Assembly (NCBI GenBank): GCA_028293405.1
Contig: JAQGOW010000605.1
Coordinates: 1 to 5,038, forward strand
DNA: 5,038 bases
Direction of reading: 5' to 3'
From: Verrucomicrobiales bacterium
GTDB taxonomy: Bacteria > Verrucomicrobiota > Verrucomicrobiia > Limisphaerales > Palsa-1400
The notes beneath the pieces were generated by a model. It was not told the origin of the DNA, ran no database searches, and saw only the letters and a program-made list of their open reading frames with translations. Positions 1-5,038 of the stretch are shown piece by piece. Positions within the stretch are counted from its first letter, which is position 1. Each line of letters opens with the position of its first letter. The position numbers and the translations under genes were made by a program.

Positions 1-635
1 GAAGAGGCCATGTCGCCCGACTCCCAAAAGTCCTGCGCGACAAAGTAAACACCATGCTCGACGACGGCGCGACGTACCCTGACATCGCCGCCGAACTGCA
101 GAAATCGACCAATCCACCGCTGCCTCATCCAGTGAGCGACGAGAACATCCGCCGCTGGTTCGAAGGCGGCTACCAAGACTACCTCCGCAACCAGACCTGG
201 GGCGCCGCCATCCGTGCCAGCCAGGAAAAAACACTCGAAGCCATCGCGGAAGATCCCGTGAAATTCGCCGATGCCGGAGTCCAACTCGCCGCCACCGGCA
301 TCTGCGAACTTCTCGACGAACTCGCGCGCGCCAAATCTGACGACGCCAAAGCCCCCGACCAATTCGCGCGCATCGCAAATTCAATGGCCCGCCTCGCTCG
401 CGTCATTCTTGCCTACGCCGACCGTCGCCACGCCTTAGACAAAGAAAAAGCGACCGAGCTCAAACAACTCGATCCCAACCGGGAACTTGAAGACACGGAA
501 CATCTGGCGATCGTCGATCATGTGAATCGGTTATTCGGGTTGCGGCAATATCGGAAGCCAGGACCCGAAGAACGAACGTCTGCCCGCGCCAGTGAAGCCT
601 CAACCGGCGATGGACCGACCGCCACCGTGGCGTGA
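1..635 (+). CDS. gp27/DUF3486-like helix-turn-helix protein, 5' partial
   Basis: The frame is open to the left edge. Seventeen codons precede the first ATG (position 54) and read RGHVARLPKVLRDKVNT, which is the expected beginning of this family, so the true start lies outside the window and the ATG at 54 is internal. About 210 residues are visible. The N-terminal part (to about residue 65 of the visible protein) has the layout 'LPK.LRDKVN..L.DG....DIA..L......VSDENIRRWFEGGYQDYLRNQ', which looks like a winged or HTH DNA-binding domain of the Mu gp27-like (DUF3486) type. Many copies of similar proteins are, as I recall, present in verrucomicrobial genomes. The middle (about 75-150) is helical and alanine-rich. 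The tail after 'FGLRQYRKPG' is low-complexity and probably disordered. In phage Mu relatives such proteins sit near terminase genes. No other phage gene is visible here, so a phage role is not supported. The molecular function is unknown, and the family assignment is from pattern memory. Confidence 0.72.
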   Translation, partial: RGHVARLPKVLRDKVNTMLDDGATYPDIAAELQKSTNPPLPHPVSDENIRRWFEGGYQDYLRNQTWGAAIRASQEKTLEAIAEDPVKFADAGVQLAATGICELLDELARAKSDDAKAPDQFARIANSMARLARVILAYADRRHALDKEKATELKQLDPNRELEDTEHLAIVDHVNRLFGLRQYRKPGPEERTSARASEASTGDGPTATVA

Positions 636-645
636 TGTTCGGAGC

Positions 646-752
646 GCGGCCTTTAGGCCGCATCAAGGTCGATTGCAACGAGACGTCCGACTGACCCGGA
701 CGGTCGTTTGCAGCCCCAACCTCGATGCGGCCCAAACCCGTTCCTAAAGGCG
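646..752. repeat. Imperfect inverted-repeat (MITE/REP-like) element
   Basis: The intergenic stretch folds back on itself. The left outer arm GCCTTTAGG (649-657) is the exact reverse complement of CCTAAAGGC (743-751). GGCCGCATC (656-664) is the exact reverse complement of GATGCGGCC (724-732), with AGGT nearly matched beyond it. TGCA-ACGA (674-681) pairs with TCGTTTGCA (704-712) with one bulged base. GTCCG (685-689) pairs with CGGAC (697-701) around a 7-base loop. The right arm carries about 12 extra bases between its two outer blocks. A competing short hairpin, GCGGCC-TTTA-GGCCGC (646-661), uses the same left-arm bases. The element holds no ORF and lies between a gene end and a promoter. It could be a degenerate miniature mobile element, a REP-type extragenic palindrome, or a structured RNA. 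The pairing is seen directly; mobility is inferred. Confidence 0.6.
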
Positions 753-780
753 TTGACATTTAATGCGTGTCCCCTAATCT
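753..780 (+). promoter_or_regulatory. Sigma70-type promoter for the coiled-coil/lipoprotein pair
   Basis: TTGACA at 753-758 is a perfect -35 hexamer. TAATCT at 775-780, after a 16-base spacer, is the best -10 candidate but matches only three of six consensus bases. Transcription would begin near 787, just at the GAAAGG ribosome-binding site (787-792), which lies 11 bases before the ATG at 804, so the leader would be very short. The -35 box touches the right arm of the inverted repeat at 646-752. Confidence 0.4.
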
Positions 781-803
781 CAAATTGAAAGGTTTTAGTA
801 CCC

Positions 804-1559
804 ATGCTTCGTATTTGTTTAATCATAGTGATTGCGGCAGGTCTCGGTGCCGGCGCTCTCAGCTTTTTCCAAGTCAAAAAGGTCATGGAACAGACCATGA
901 CCGAGCGCAATGAGCAAAAGGATGCGAAGGAAAAAGAAATCGCCGCGCACACCAAGACCAAAGCGACCCTGGCCAAGACCCAAAAGGACTTGAAGAGCAC
1001 CCAGGAAGAATTGGCCACCACCCGCAACGACCTGAAGGCCTCCGTCGCCAAAGTCGCTGACCTGGAAAAAGTGAACCAGAGCCTCACGACCAATCTTGAG
1101 CGCACCAAGAGCGAACGCGACGTCGCCCAGCAAACACTCGAACAATGGCGCATTTTGGGCGTCGATCCCGCTGGTGTCAGAAAGCTCCAAGCTGATTTGA
1201 AGGCGACCCAGTCCAAGGCCGCGGCTTTTGCTTCGGAAAACAAGATTCTCAATAGCAACATCCGTGATCTTAATAATGAATTGGATAAATATCGCGATCC
1301 GAATGCGATCGTGAAACTGCCCGCTGGTTTAACTGGCCACATCGTTGCCGTCGATCCGAAGTATGACTTCGTCGTTCTCGACATCGGCAAAGACAAAGGC
1401 CTTTTGGAACGCGGTGAATTGCTCGTCAATCGCTCCGGTCGTTTGATTGGCAAACTGAAAATCGCCGACGTCAAAGATCATCGTGCCATCGCTAACGTGC
1501 TTCCCGGTTGGAAACAACAGGAAGTCATGGAAGGCGATCAAGTCCTGAGCTATCAATGA
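804..1559 (+). CDS. Membrane-anchored coiled-coil protein with C-terminal beta domain
   Basis: This is a 251-residue protein of unrecognised specific function. Residues 3-22 form one hydrophobic segment, either an uncleaved anchor or a signal, so most of the chain should lie outside the cytoplasmic membrane. Residues 25-115 and about 124-163 are charged, Lys/Glu/Gln/Ala-rich and heptad-like, which points to a long coiled coil with a short break at 'WRILGVDPAG'. Residues 175-250 form a compact domain with the pattern 'G.I.AVDPKYDFVVLDIGKDKGL..GE.L.V.R.G..IGKLKI..V....AIA..LPG.......GDQV'. This recalls beta-barrel C-terminal domains of envelope proteins such as MreC or FlgT, where short strands alternate with glycine turns. 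The start at 804 is supported by GAAAGG at 787-792 and by the hydrophobic N-terminus that follows. Its stop overlaps the next start (ATGA), so it should be co-translated with the small lipoprotein. A structural or scaffolding role in the periplasm is inferred. Confidence 0.85.
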   Translation: MLRICLIIVIAAGLGAGALSFFQVKKVMEQTMTERNEQKDAKEKEIAAHTKTKATLAKTQKDLKSTQEELATTRNDLKASVAKVADLEKVNQSLTTNLERTKSERDVAQQTLEQWRILGVDPAGVRKLQADLKATQSKAAAFASENKILNSNIRDLNNELDKYRDPNAIVKLPAGLTGHIVAVDPKYDFVVLDIGKDKGLLERGELLVNRSGRLIGKLKIADVKDHRAIANVLPGWKQQEVMEGDQVLSYQ

Positions 1560-1729
1560 GCAAGATTCTGCGCAGTCTATTAGCTGCCATTGTCCTCGCG
1601 ACAATCGCTCTCGGCGTCACCGGTTGCGTGAGCGACCAGGAGCCTGAGAACATGTCCGAAAAACCGTGGAACAGTCCTGCGGGTTTCGGTACCGGCATGC
1701 TCCCTTCGAACATCAACGAAGGCCGCTAA
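1556..1729 (+). CDS. Small lipoprotein, 57 aa
   Basis: The ATG at 1556 overlaps the TGA of the coiled-coil gene, which favours this start over an in-frame ATG 48 bases upstream inside that gene. The product has a lysine/arginine n-region (MSKILR), a hydrophobic core (about residues 8-20) and a lipobox V-T-G-C with Cys24 as the predicted lipidated residue. The mature part is only 34 residues: an acidic stretch (SDQEPENMSE) followed by 'KPWNSPAGFGTGMLPSNINEGR'-like sequence with conserved-looking PWN.P and LPSN..EGR blocks. I recall similar tiny lipoproteins in Verrucomicrobia, but give no symbol. The coupled translation suggests it partners the coiled-coil protein at a membrane face. No clear Shine-Dalgarno sequence precedes its ATG, in keeping with translational coupling. 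Function is unknown. Confidence 0.8.
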   Translation: MSKILRSLLAAIVLATIALGVTGCVSDQEPENMSEKPWNSPAGFGTGMLPSNINEGR

Positions 1730-1741
1730 TTTTTTTAGCGG
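1723..1741 (+). other. Perfect hairpin spanning the lipoprotein stop codon
   Basis: CCGCTAA (1723-1729) and TTAGCGG (1735-1741) form a perfect 7-bp stem with a five-T loop. The TAA stop of the lipoprotein gene is in the left arm. The run of seven T lies in the loop and right arm instead of following the stem, so this is not a standard intrinsic terminator. It may stabilise the 3' end of the message or act as a weak transcription pause before the dehydratase gene. Confidence 0.5.
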
Positions 1742-1780
1742 ATTCGGCTACGTTGCGTTTTCTCCCCTTAGGTGTACGCT

Positions 1781-2131
1781 GTGTCAAACACGCGTATGAA
1801 TGCTTTAGCCGAAAAGGAATGTACCGAGTGCAAGGGCCAGTCCGAACCCATGCCAGTCGGTGAACTGGGCCGATACCATCAACAGATCGGGACAGAGTGG
1901 AAGATCGTTCGCAATCATCACCTCGAACGCGAATACAAATTCAAAGACTTCCGCCAGGCGCTCGACTTCACCAATCGCCTCGGCGAACTAGCCGAACGCG
2001 TCCAACATCATCCGGACATTTATCTCGCATGGGGCCAGGTCAAAGTCATGCTGTGGACGCACAAAGTGGACGGCCTGAACGAAAGTGATTTCATCTTCGA
2101 CGAAAAGGTTAATGAGTTACCGACGGCTTAA
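1781..2131 (+). CDS. Pterin-4a-carbinolamine dehydratase-like protein
   Basis: The product belongs to the PCD/DCoH family (pterin-4a-carbinolamine dehydratase), which dehydrates 4a-hydroxy-tetrahydrobiopterin after aromatic amino acid hydroxylation. From GTG 1781 it has 116 residues, slightly longer than the roughly 100-residue core. Visible features are a short N-terminal Cys14-x-x-Cys17, 'W.......L.R.Y.FKDF..AL.F...L..LAE' and the active-site block H76-H77-P78 followed by 'DIYLAWG.V.V.LWTH' and 'GLNESDF'. This corresponds to the family HHP...Y..V.V.L.TH signature, with W-G where many members have Y-N. Possible starts are GTG 1772, GTG 1781 and ATG 1796. I prefer 1781 because TTAGG (1768-1772) lies 8 bases before it, while ATG 1796 has no ribosome-binding site. 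No phenylalanine hydroxylase is in view, so the physiological substrate here is open; some bacterial homologues are thought to serve other pterin pathways. Confidence 0.87.
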   Translation: MSNTRMNALAEKECTECKGQSEPMPVGELGRYHQQIGTEWKIVRNHHLEREYKFKDFRQALDFTNRLGELAERVQHHPDIYLAWGQVKVMLWTHKVDGLNESDFIFDEKVNELPTA

Positions 2132-2182
2132 TCCGCCGAAATACCTAGCAACGATTTGGCACATATGGTGTAAACACCCTCA

Positions 2183-3583
2183 GTGACCATCTCGCGCCGC
2201 TACGTAATTTTTGGTTCGATCCTGCTTTTGGTCGCGGCTGTTTCGTTGCTGTGCGTGATGCGCGGAAGTTCCAGCGTCGACGATTACGTCGCGCAACTTC
2301 GCGTCAAAGGCGAGCGCCTCTACTTCACCGATCCGCCACTTCCGCAGATGACGAACGGCACTCCCGGTATAGACAAACTGGTGAGCGCCGCGAATTCGGT
2401 CGGTGGATTAAGCCCGATCAAAGTGATGGACGTGAGTACATCGGGAGTCGCCGTTGTTGCTTGGAAACAATTGCCGTTGATCGACGGCATGGCGCGGACG
2501 AACACCATGGCGTGGTCGCAACTGCTCGCGATATTGGGAAACAACGCCAAGCCGTTGCGCGAAATTCGCGAAAGTGTCTCTGAGCCCGAGCCGGACACCG
2601 GTTGGCAAACGAACATATTCACTGTCCGCAGGACATTCATCCAGCAACGCACCGCGGTGCAATTGGTCTCAGCCGCGACCGTCGCTGCGCTGCATGAGAC
2701 GAATTACGATGACGCATTCGAAAATTTGCAGGCGTTAACGCATCTTTCGCAACTCGAGCGCAACGACATGACATTAGTCGCGCAAATGATTCGAATCGCG
2801 GTCACCGGGGTAGGTTTGGCGACGACATGGGAAGCGTTGCAATCCGACGGACTGACCGATGCGCAGTGGAGTCAGATTCAAACAAGCTGGGGTAAGGTCA
2901 ATGTATTGCAAGCGATCGAACGAGGATTCGTCGGTGAGCGAATGTATTGTTTTAATCACTTTGAGATGGTGCGAACGGGCCAAACGAACTCATTCAATTG
3001 GAGTGGGTCACGGCCCGATATGCGGGACCGCGTCGCAACGACGATTTGGCGGGCGACCGTGGCTAATCAGGACGAGATGTTTTACCTGAAAACGATTGGC
3101 CGATACATCGATAATTGCCGCTTAGTAACGAACGGTATAGGTGCGGTCGAGGTGAGCAAAGCGTCTCAGCGCGAGTATCTTCAGTTGGACAAGGTGCTTT
3201 CGAAGTCATTCACGTCGTTCAAATATCCAATGAGCTTGAGGGCCATCCCGAATTTTAACCGAGCAGTCACAACTGCATTTCATTGTGAAACTCAGAGGCG
3301 ATTGGCGATTATGGCGATTGCGATCAAACGGTATCAACTTCGACATGGCAAAGCGCCGGAGACGTTGACTGCGCTCGTGCCCGAATTTTGCTCCGAGGTT
3401 TTATTAGATCCGATGGATTGGAAGCCGCTGCGTTACCGCGTCAATGCCGATGGCTCGTTCACGTTGTATTCGATTGGCGACGATGGGAAAGATGATGGCG
3501 GTGATACAACCGCCAAGGCGGATTGGTTGCAAGCACGCGATATCGTATGGCCAAAAGCCATCCAGAAAAACGCGCTCAACTAA
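2183..3583 (+). CDS. Membrane-anchored protein with GspG-like C-terminal tail, unknown function
   Basis: This is a 466-residue protein starting at GTG 2183, the first possible start after an in-frame stop at 2171-2173. No clear ribosome-binding site precedes it. Residues 8-26 form one hydrophobic segment, with most of the protein expected outside the membrane. Residues 30-370 are largely helical and I recognise no enzyme motif. Residues 372-402 ('RRLAIMAIAIKRYQLRHGKAPETLTALVPEF') look like the helical part of pseudopilin-like domains. They are followed by D409-P410, KPLRYR (414-419), LYSIGDDGKDDGGD (428-441) and DIVWP (453-457). This order resembles the calcium-binding C-terminus of type II secretion pseudopilin GspG (DPWG.P..Y...YSLG.DG..GG...DI..W). 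Similar tails occur in uncharacterised verrucomicrobial and planctomycete proteins, as I recall. The N-terminus is not a prepilin peptide with a G/F cleavage site, so it is not itself an ordinary pseudopilin. A 51-base gap separates it from the dehydratase gene, so shared transcription is possible. Confidence 0.82.
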   Translation: MTISRRYVIFGSILLLVAAVSLLCVMRGSSSVDDYVAQLRVKGERLYFTDPPLPQMTNGTPGIDKLVSAANSVGGLSPIKVMDVSTSGVAVVAWKQLPLIDGMARTNTMAWSQLLAILGNNAKPLREIRESVSEPEPDTGWQTNIFTVRRTFIQQRTAVQLVSAATVAALHETNYDDAFENLQALTHLSQLERNDMTLVAQMIRIAVTGVGLATTWEALQSDGLTDAQWSQIQTSWGKVNVLQAIERGFVGERMYCFNHFEMVRTGQTNSFNWSGSRPDMRDRVATTIWRATVANQDEMFYLKTIGRYIDNCRLVTNGIGAVEVSKASQREYLQLDKVLSKSFTSFKYPMSLRAIPNFNRAVTTAFHCETQRRLAIMAIAIKRYQLRHGKAPETLTALVPEFCSEVLLDPMDWKPLRYRVNADGSFTLYSIGDDGKDDGGDTTAKADWLQARDIVWPKAIQKNALN

Positions 3584-3653
3584 AGATCCGGCGAACTTGG
3601 AGTGCGGGCTGAGAAGGGGCGCAATCCCATCGAAGTTTTACGGCTTGCCCCGA

Positions 3654-3683
3654 TTGACGCTACAGCAATATAGCCGATATTCT
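3654..3683 (+). promoter_or_regulatory. Candidate sigma70-type promoter for the histidine kinase (possibly leaderless)
   Basis: TTGACG (3654-3659, five of six consensus bases) and TATTCT (3678-3683, four of six) are separated by 18 bases in the 108-bp gap before the kinase gene. Transcription would start near 3690, at most a few bases before the ATG at 3692. No Shine-Dalgarno sequence is present there, which fits a leaderless message. The boxes are seen; activity is inferred. Confidence 0.45.
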
Positions 3684-3691
3684 GTCACAAC

Positions 3692-4468
3692 ATGAGCCAG
3701 CAGGTGATGGACTCCGACCAACGCGACAAAGAACAGCTGCAACAGGCTCTCGCTGCCCGGAGCGCCCAGTTGCAGGCAGTGAACAAAGATTTCGAGCAAT
3801 TCGCCTATTCGGTTTCCCACGATCTACGCGCGCCGTTGCGAGCCCTCGAAGGTTTTTCGAAAATCCTGCTCGAGGATTACGGTGAAAAACTCGATTCCGA
3901 AGGCAAGAGGTGCCTGGAAATTCTCGTGGGTAGCGCGCACAAAGCGTCGGTGATGATCGAGGATTTGCTCGTCGTTTCGCGCCTCGCTCGCCGGCCGTAT
4001 GCGCCGACGATGATGAACATGGAAGACATCACCAACGAGTGTATCAAGGTTTTACCCGTCAAACCCGGTGAAGTGCATTTCAAGGTTCATCCCATGCCGC
4101 AGGCCTGGGGCGATGTTGGCCTGACTACGGAGATTGTTCAGCGCTTGCTTGAAAACGCGGTGAAGTTCTCGCGCAAAAAAAGCGATTCGCGTATCGAAAT
4201 CGGCGGCGGTGTCGATGGTGAAAAGAATGTGTTTTGGATCCGCGACAATGGCGTGGGGTTCGACATGAAATATGTTGGCCGGTTGTTTGGAGTTTTTCAG
4301 CGGTTGCATAGTGATCAGGAGTACGACGGGCGCGGTATTGGTTTGGCGGTCGTGCAACGATTGGCGCGACGACAGGGCGGTGAAGTGCAGGCCGAAGGCA
4401 AGTTGGGTGAGGGCGCGACGTTTACGTTTTCCTTACCGGCGCACAAACTGCCGGACGACACGCTTTAA
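3692..4468 (+). CDS. Soluble sensor-less histidine kinase (HisKA + HATPase_c)
   Basis: This 258-residue protein autophosphorylates on histidine and passes phosphate to a receiver. It has no membrane segment and no PAS, GAF or phytochrome sensor. Residues 8-38 form a charged helical linker (KEQLQQALAARSAQLQAV). The HisKA domain (about 35-103) has the H-box 'SVSHDLRAPLR' with phospho-acceptor His43. The ATP-binding domain (about 140-250) has the N-box LLENAVKFS (Asn155), G1 box DNGVGFD (185-191), F-box FQRLH (202-206), G2 box GRGIGL (213-218) and GEGATF (239-244). All key residues are present, so it should be active. The spacing and the 'VFQRLH....YDGRGIGLA.VQR' block match the kinase module of phytochrome-type and related cytosolic kinases. 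ATG 3692 is the first start after an in-frame TAG at 3671. The linker without a sensor suggests input from a partner protein or loss of an N-terminal domain. The receiver protein 90 bases downstream is the natural partner. Confidence 0.93.
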   Translation: MSQQVMDSDQRDKEQLQQALAARSAQLQAVNKDFEQFAYSVSHDLRAPLRALEGFSKILLEDYGEKLDSEGKRCLEILVGSAHKASVMIEDLLVVSRLARRPYAPTMMNMEDITNECIKVLPVKPGEVHFKVHPMPQAWGDVGLTTEIVQRLLENAVKFSRKKSDSRIEIGGGVDGEKNVFWIRDNGVGFDMKYVGRLFGVFQRLHSDQEYDGRGIGLAVVQRLARRQGGEVQAEGKLGEGATFTFSLPAHKLPDDTL

Positions 4469-4558
4469 AGCAGCATAGTTGAGTTCAGTCGGTTGCACAT
4501 ATGGGACCTAGAGCTAGAGTAGCGGCGGTATTGGAATTGCGGCGATTGCGAATGCACC

Positions 4559-5038
4559 ATGAGTGAAACTACCCACTTTTTTGTCCCACAGGATGCGTCG
4601 CTTGACGCTCCGATTGAATTTTCCCACGAGATCGCGCGGCGCAATTTGCGCGTGCTGATACTTGAAGATATTGAAAGTGACGCGGAGTTTGTTCAGCGCG
4701 AATTGAAACGCGCGCAAATCCAATTTACCGCCCGATGCGCTGATAATCGCGACGGCTATTTACACGCTCTGCAGGAGTTTCATCCCGACATCATTCTCTC
4801 GGATTTCAGCATGCCGGGATTCGACGCATTCGATGCTCTTGATCTTTTGAAGCAGAGCGGCAAAGACACGCCCTTTATTCTCGTCACAGGATCGCAGTCC
4901 GAAGAAGTGGCCGTGCGTTGCATGAAAGCAGGCGCGGATGATTATATTCTAAAGTCGACGCTCAAACGTCTGCCCAGCGCGGTGCTGAATGCCGTCCGCA
5001 AGAAAGATATCGAACGTGAACGCGAACGCGCGCTGCTG
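4559..5038 (+). CDS. Receiver-domain signalling protein, 3' partial
   Basis: The frame from ATG 4559 stays open for 160 codons to the last base of the window, so the C-terminus is missing. Residues 1-28 are a non-conserved extension. Residues 29-150 form a CheY-like receiver: 'LRVLILEDIESDAEF' provides the acidic pair Glu36-Asp37, 'PDIILSDFSMPG' the phospho-acceptor Asp82, Thr110 (ILVTGS) the switch residue, and Lys132 (DDYILKSTLKRL) the conserved lysine. The last visible residues (KKDIERERERALL) are a charged helix that in this receiver type usually leads into PAS/histidine kinase or another output domain, so a hybrid or receiver-PAS protein is likelier than a single-domain regulator. An in-frame stop (TAG 4520-4522) limits the upstream extension; TTG 4547 is an alternative start but ATG is preferred, and neither has a good ribosome-binding site. 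It probably receives phosphate from the upstream kinase. Confidence 0.9.
   Translation, partial: MSETTHFFVPQDASLDAPIEFSHEIARRNLRVLILEDIESDAEFVQRELKRAQIQFTARCADNRDGYLHALQEFHPDIILSDFSMPGFDAFDALDLLKQSGKDTPFILVTGSQSEEVAVRCMKAGADDYILKSTLKRLPSAVLNAVRKKDIERERERALL

Noticed and set aside
54..56. ATG as the start of the first gene
   Set aside because: The frame is open upstream to the window edge and the 17 preceding codons (RGHVARLPK...) fit the family's N-terminus, so this ATG is internal.
653..1474. A 273-residue open frame on the minus strand
   Set aside because: It lies opposite the coiled-coil gene, and its Ser/Leu/Arg-rich translation is what the complement of Lys/Glu/Ala-rich coiled-coil codons gives. 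It has no recognisable domain, while the plus-strand frame has an RBS, anchor and domain pattern.
1508..1555. Upstream ATG for the small lipoprotein
   Set aside because: It would add 16 polar residues (ETTGSHGRRSS...) before the signal sequence; ATG 1556 gives a standard lipoprotein signal and an ATGA overlap.
3497..3514. GGCGGT-GATACA-ACCGCC hairpin
   Set aside because: It is inside the coding region of the GspG-like tail, where Gly/Asp/Thr codons easily produce it; no reason to assign a function.
3616..3650. GGGGC...GCCCC inverted repeat in the gap after the 466-residue protein
   Set aside because: The stem is only five base pairs with a 25-base loop and no T-run follows, so it is not supported as a terminator.
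4493..4520. Promoter TTGCAC-N16-TAGAGT before the receiver gene
   Set aside because: The -35 matches only three of six consensus bases and the -10 four of six, too weak to call; the tandem CTAGAG CTAGAG (4508-4519) nearby is short enough to be chance.

Overview
The window looks like a chromosomal stretch from a member of the Verrucomicrobiota, probably a Pedosphaera/Limisphaerales-like soil or water lineage. This rests on remembered family resemblance, not on a search: a gp27-like helix-turn-helix (HTH) protein of a type I associate with that phylum, a membrane-anchored coiled-coil protein paired with a tiny 'PWN.P...LPSN..EGR' lipoprotein, and a large anchored protein with a GspG-like 'DP...LRYR...LYSIGDDGKDDGGD...DIVWP' tail. 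All six or seven genes lie on the + strand. There are no tRNA, rRNA or CRISPR features, and no complete transposase.

Layout. Positions 1-635 hold the 3' part of a gp27/DUF3486-like HTH protein whose reading frame enters from outside the window. Positions 636-803 are non-coding. They carry a roughly 105-bp imperfect inverted repeat (646-752) that resembles a small palindromic or MITE-like element. A perfect -35 hexamer (TTGACA) sits against its right end and probably belongs to the promoter of the next gene. Positions 804-1729 form a two-gene unit with an ATGA stop/start overlap: a coiled-coil envelope protein with a C-terminal beta-rich domain, then a 57-residue lipoprotein. The lipoprotein stop codon is inside a perfect 7-bp hairpin. 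Positions 1781-2131 encode a pterin-4a-carbinolamine dehydratase-like protein. Positions 2183-3583 encode a large anchored protein of unknown function.

Positions 3692-4468 encode a soluble histidine kinase reduced to a helical linker plus HisKA and HATPase_c, close in type to phytochrome-class kinases. A plausible promoter lies so close to its ATG that the transcript may be leaderless. Positions 4559-5038 encode a second signalling protein that starts with a receiver domain and is cut by the window end. Its charged helix at the edge suggests another output domain follows. The kinase and receiver protein probably work together in a phosphorelay. The lipoprotein and coiled-coil protein probably act together at the envelope. 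The remaining neighbours show no clear common pathway.

I did not find a convincing new defence or mobile system. The most noteworthy items are the inverted-repeat element with the promoter at its edge, the coupled coiled-coil/lipoprotein pair, the GspG-like tail on the 466-residue protein, and the sensorless kinase beside a receiver protein.
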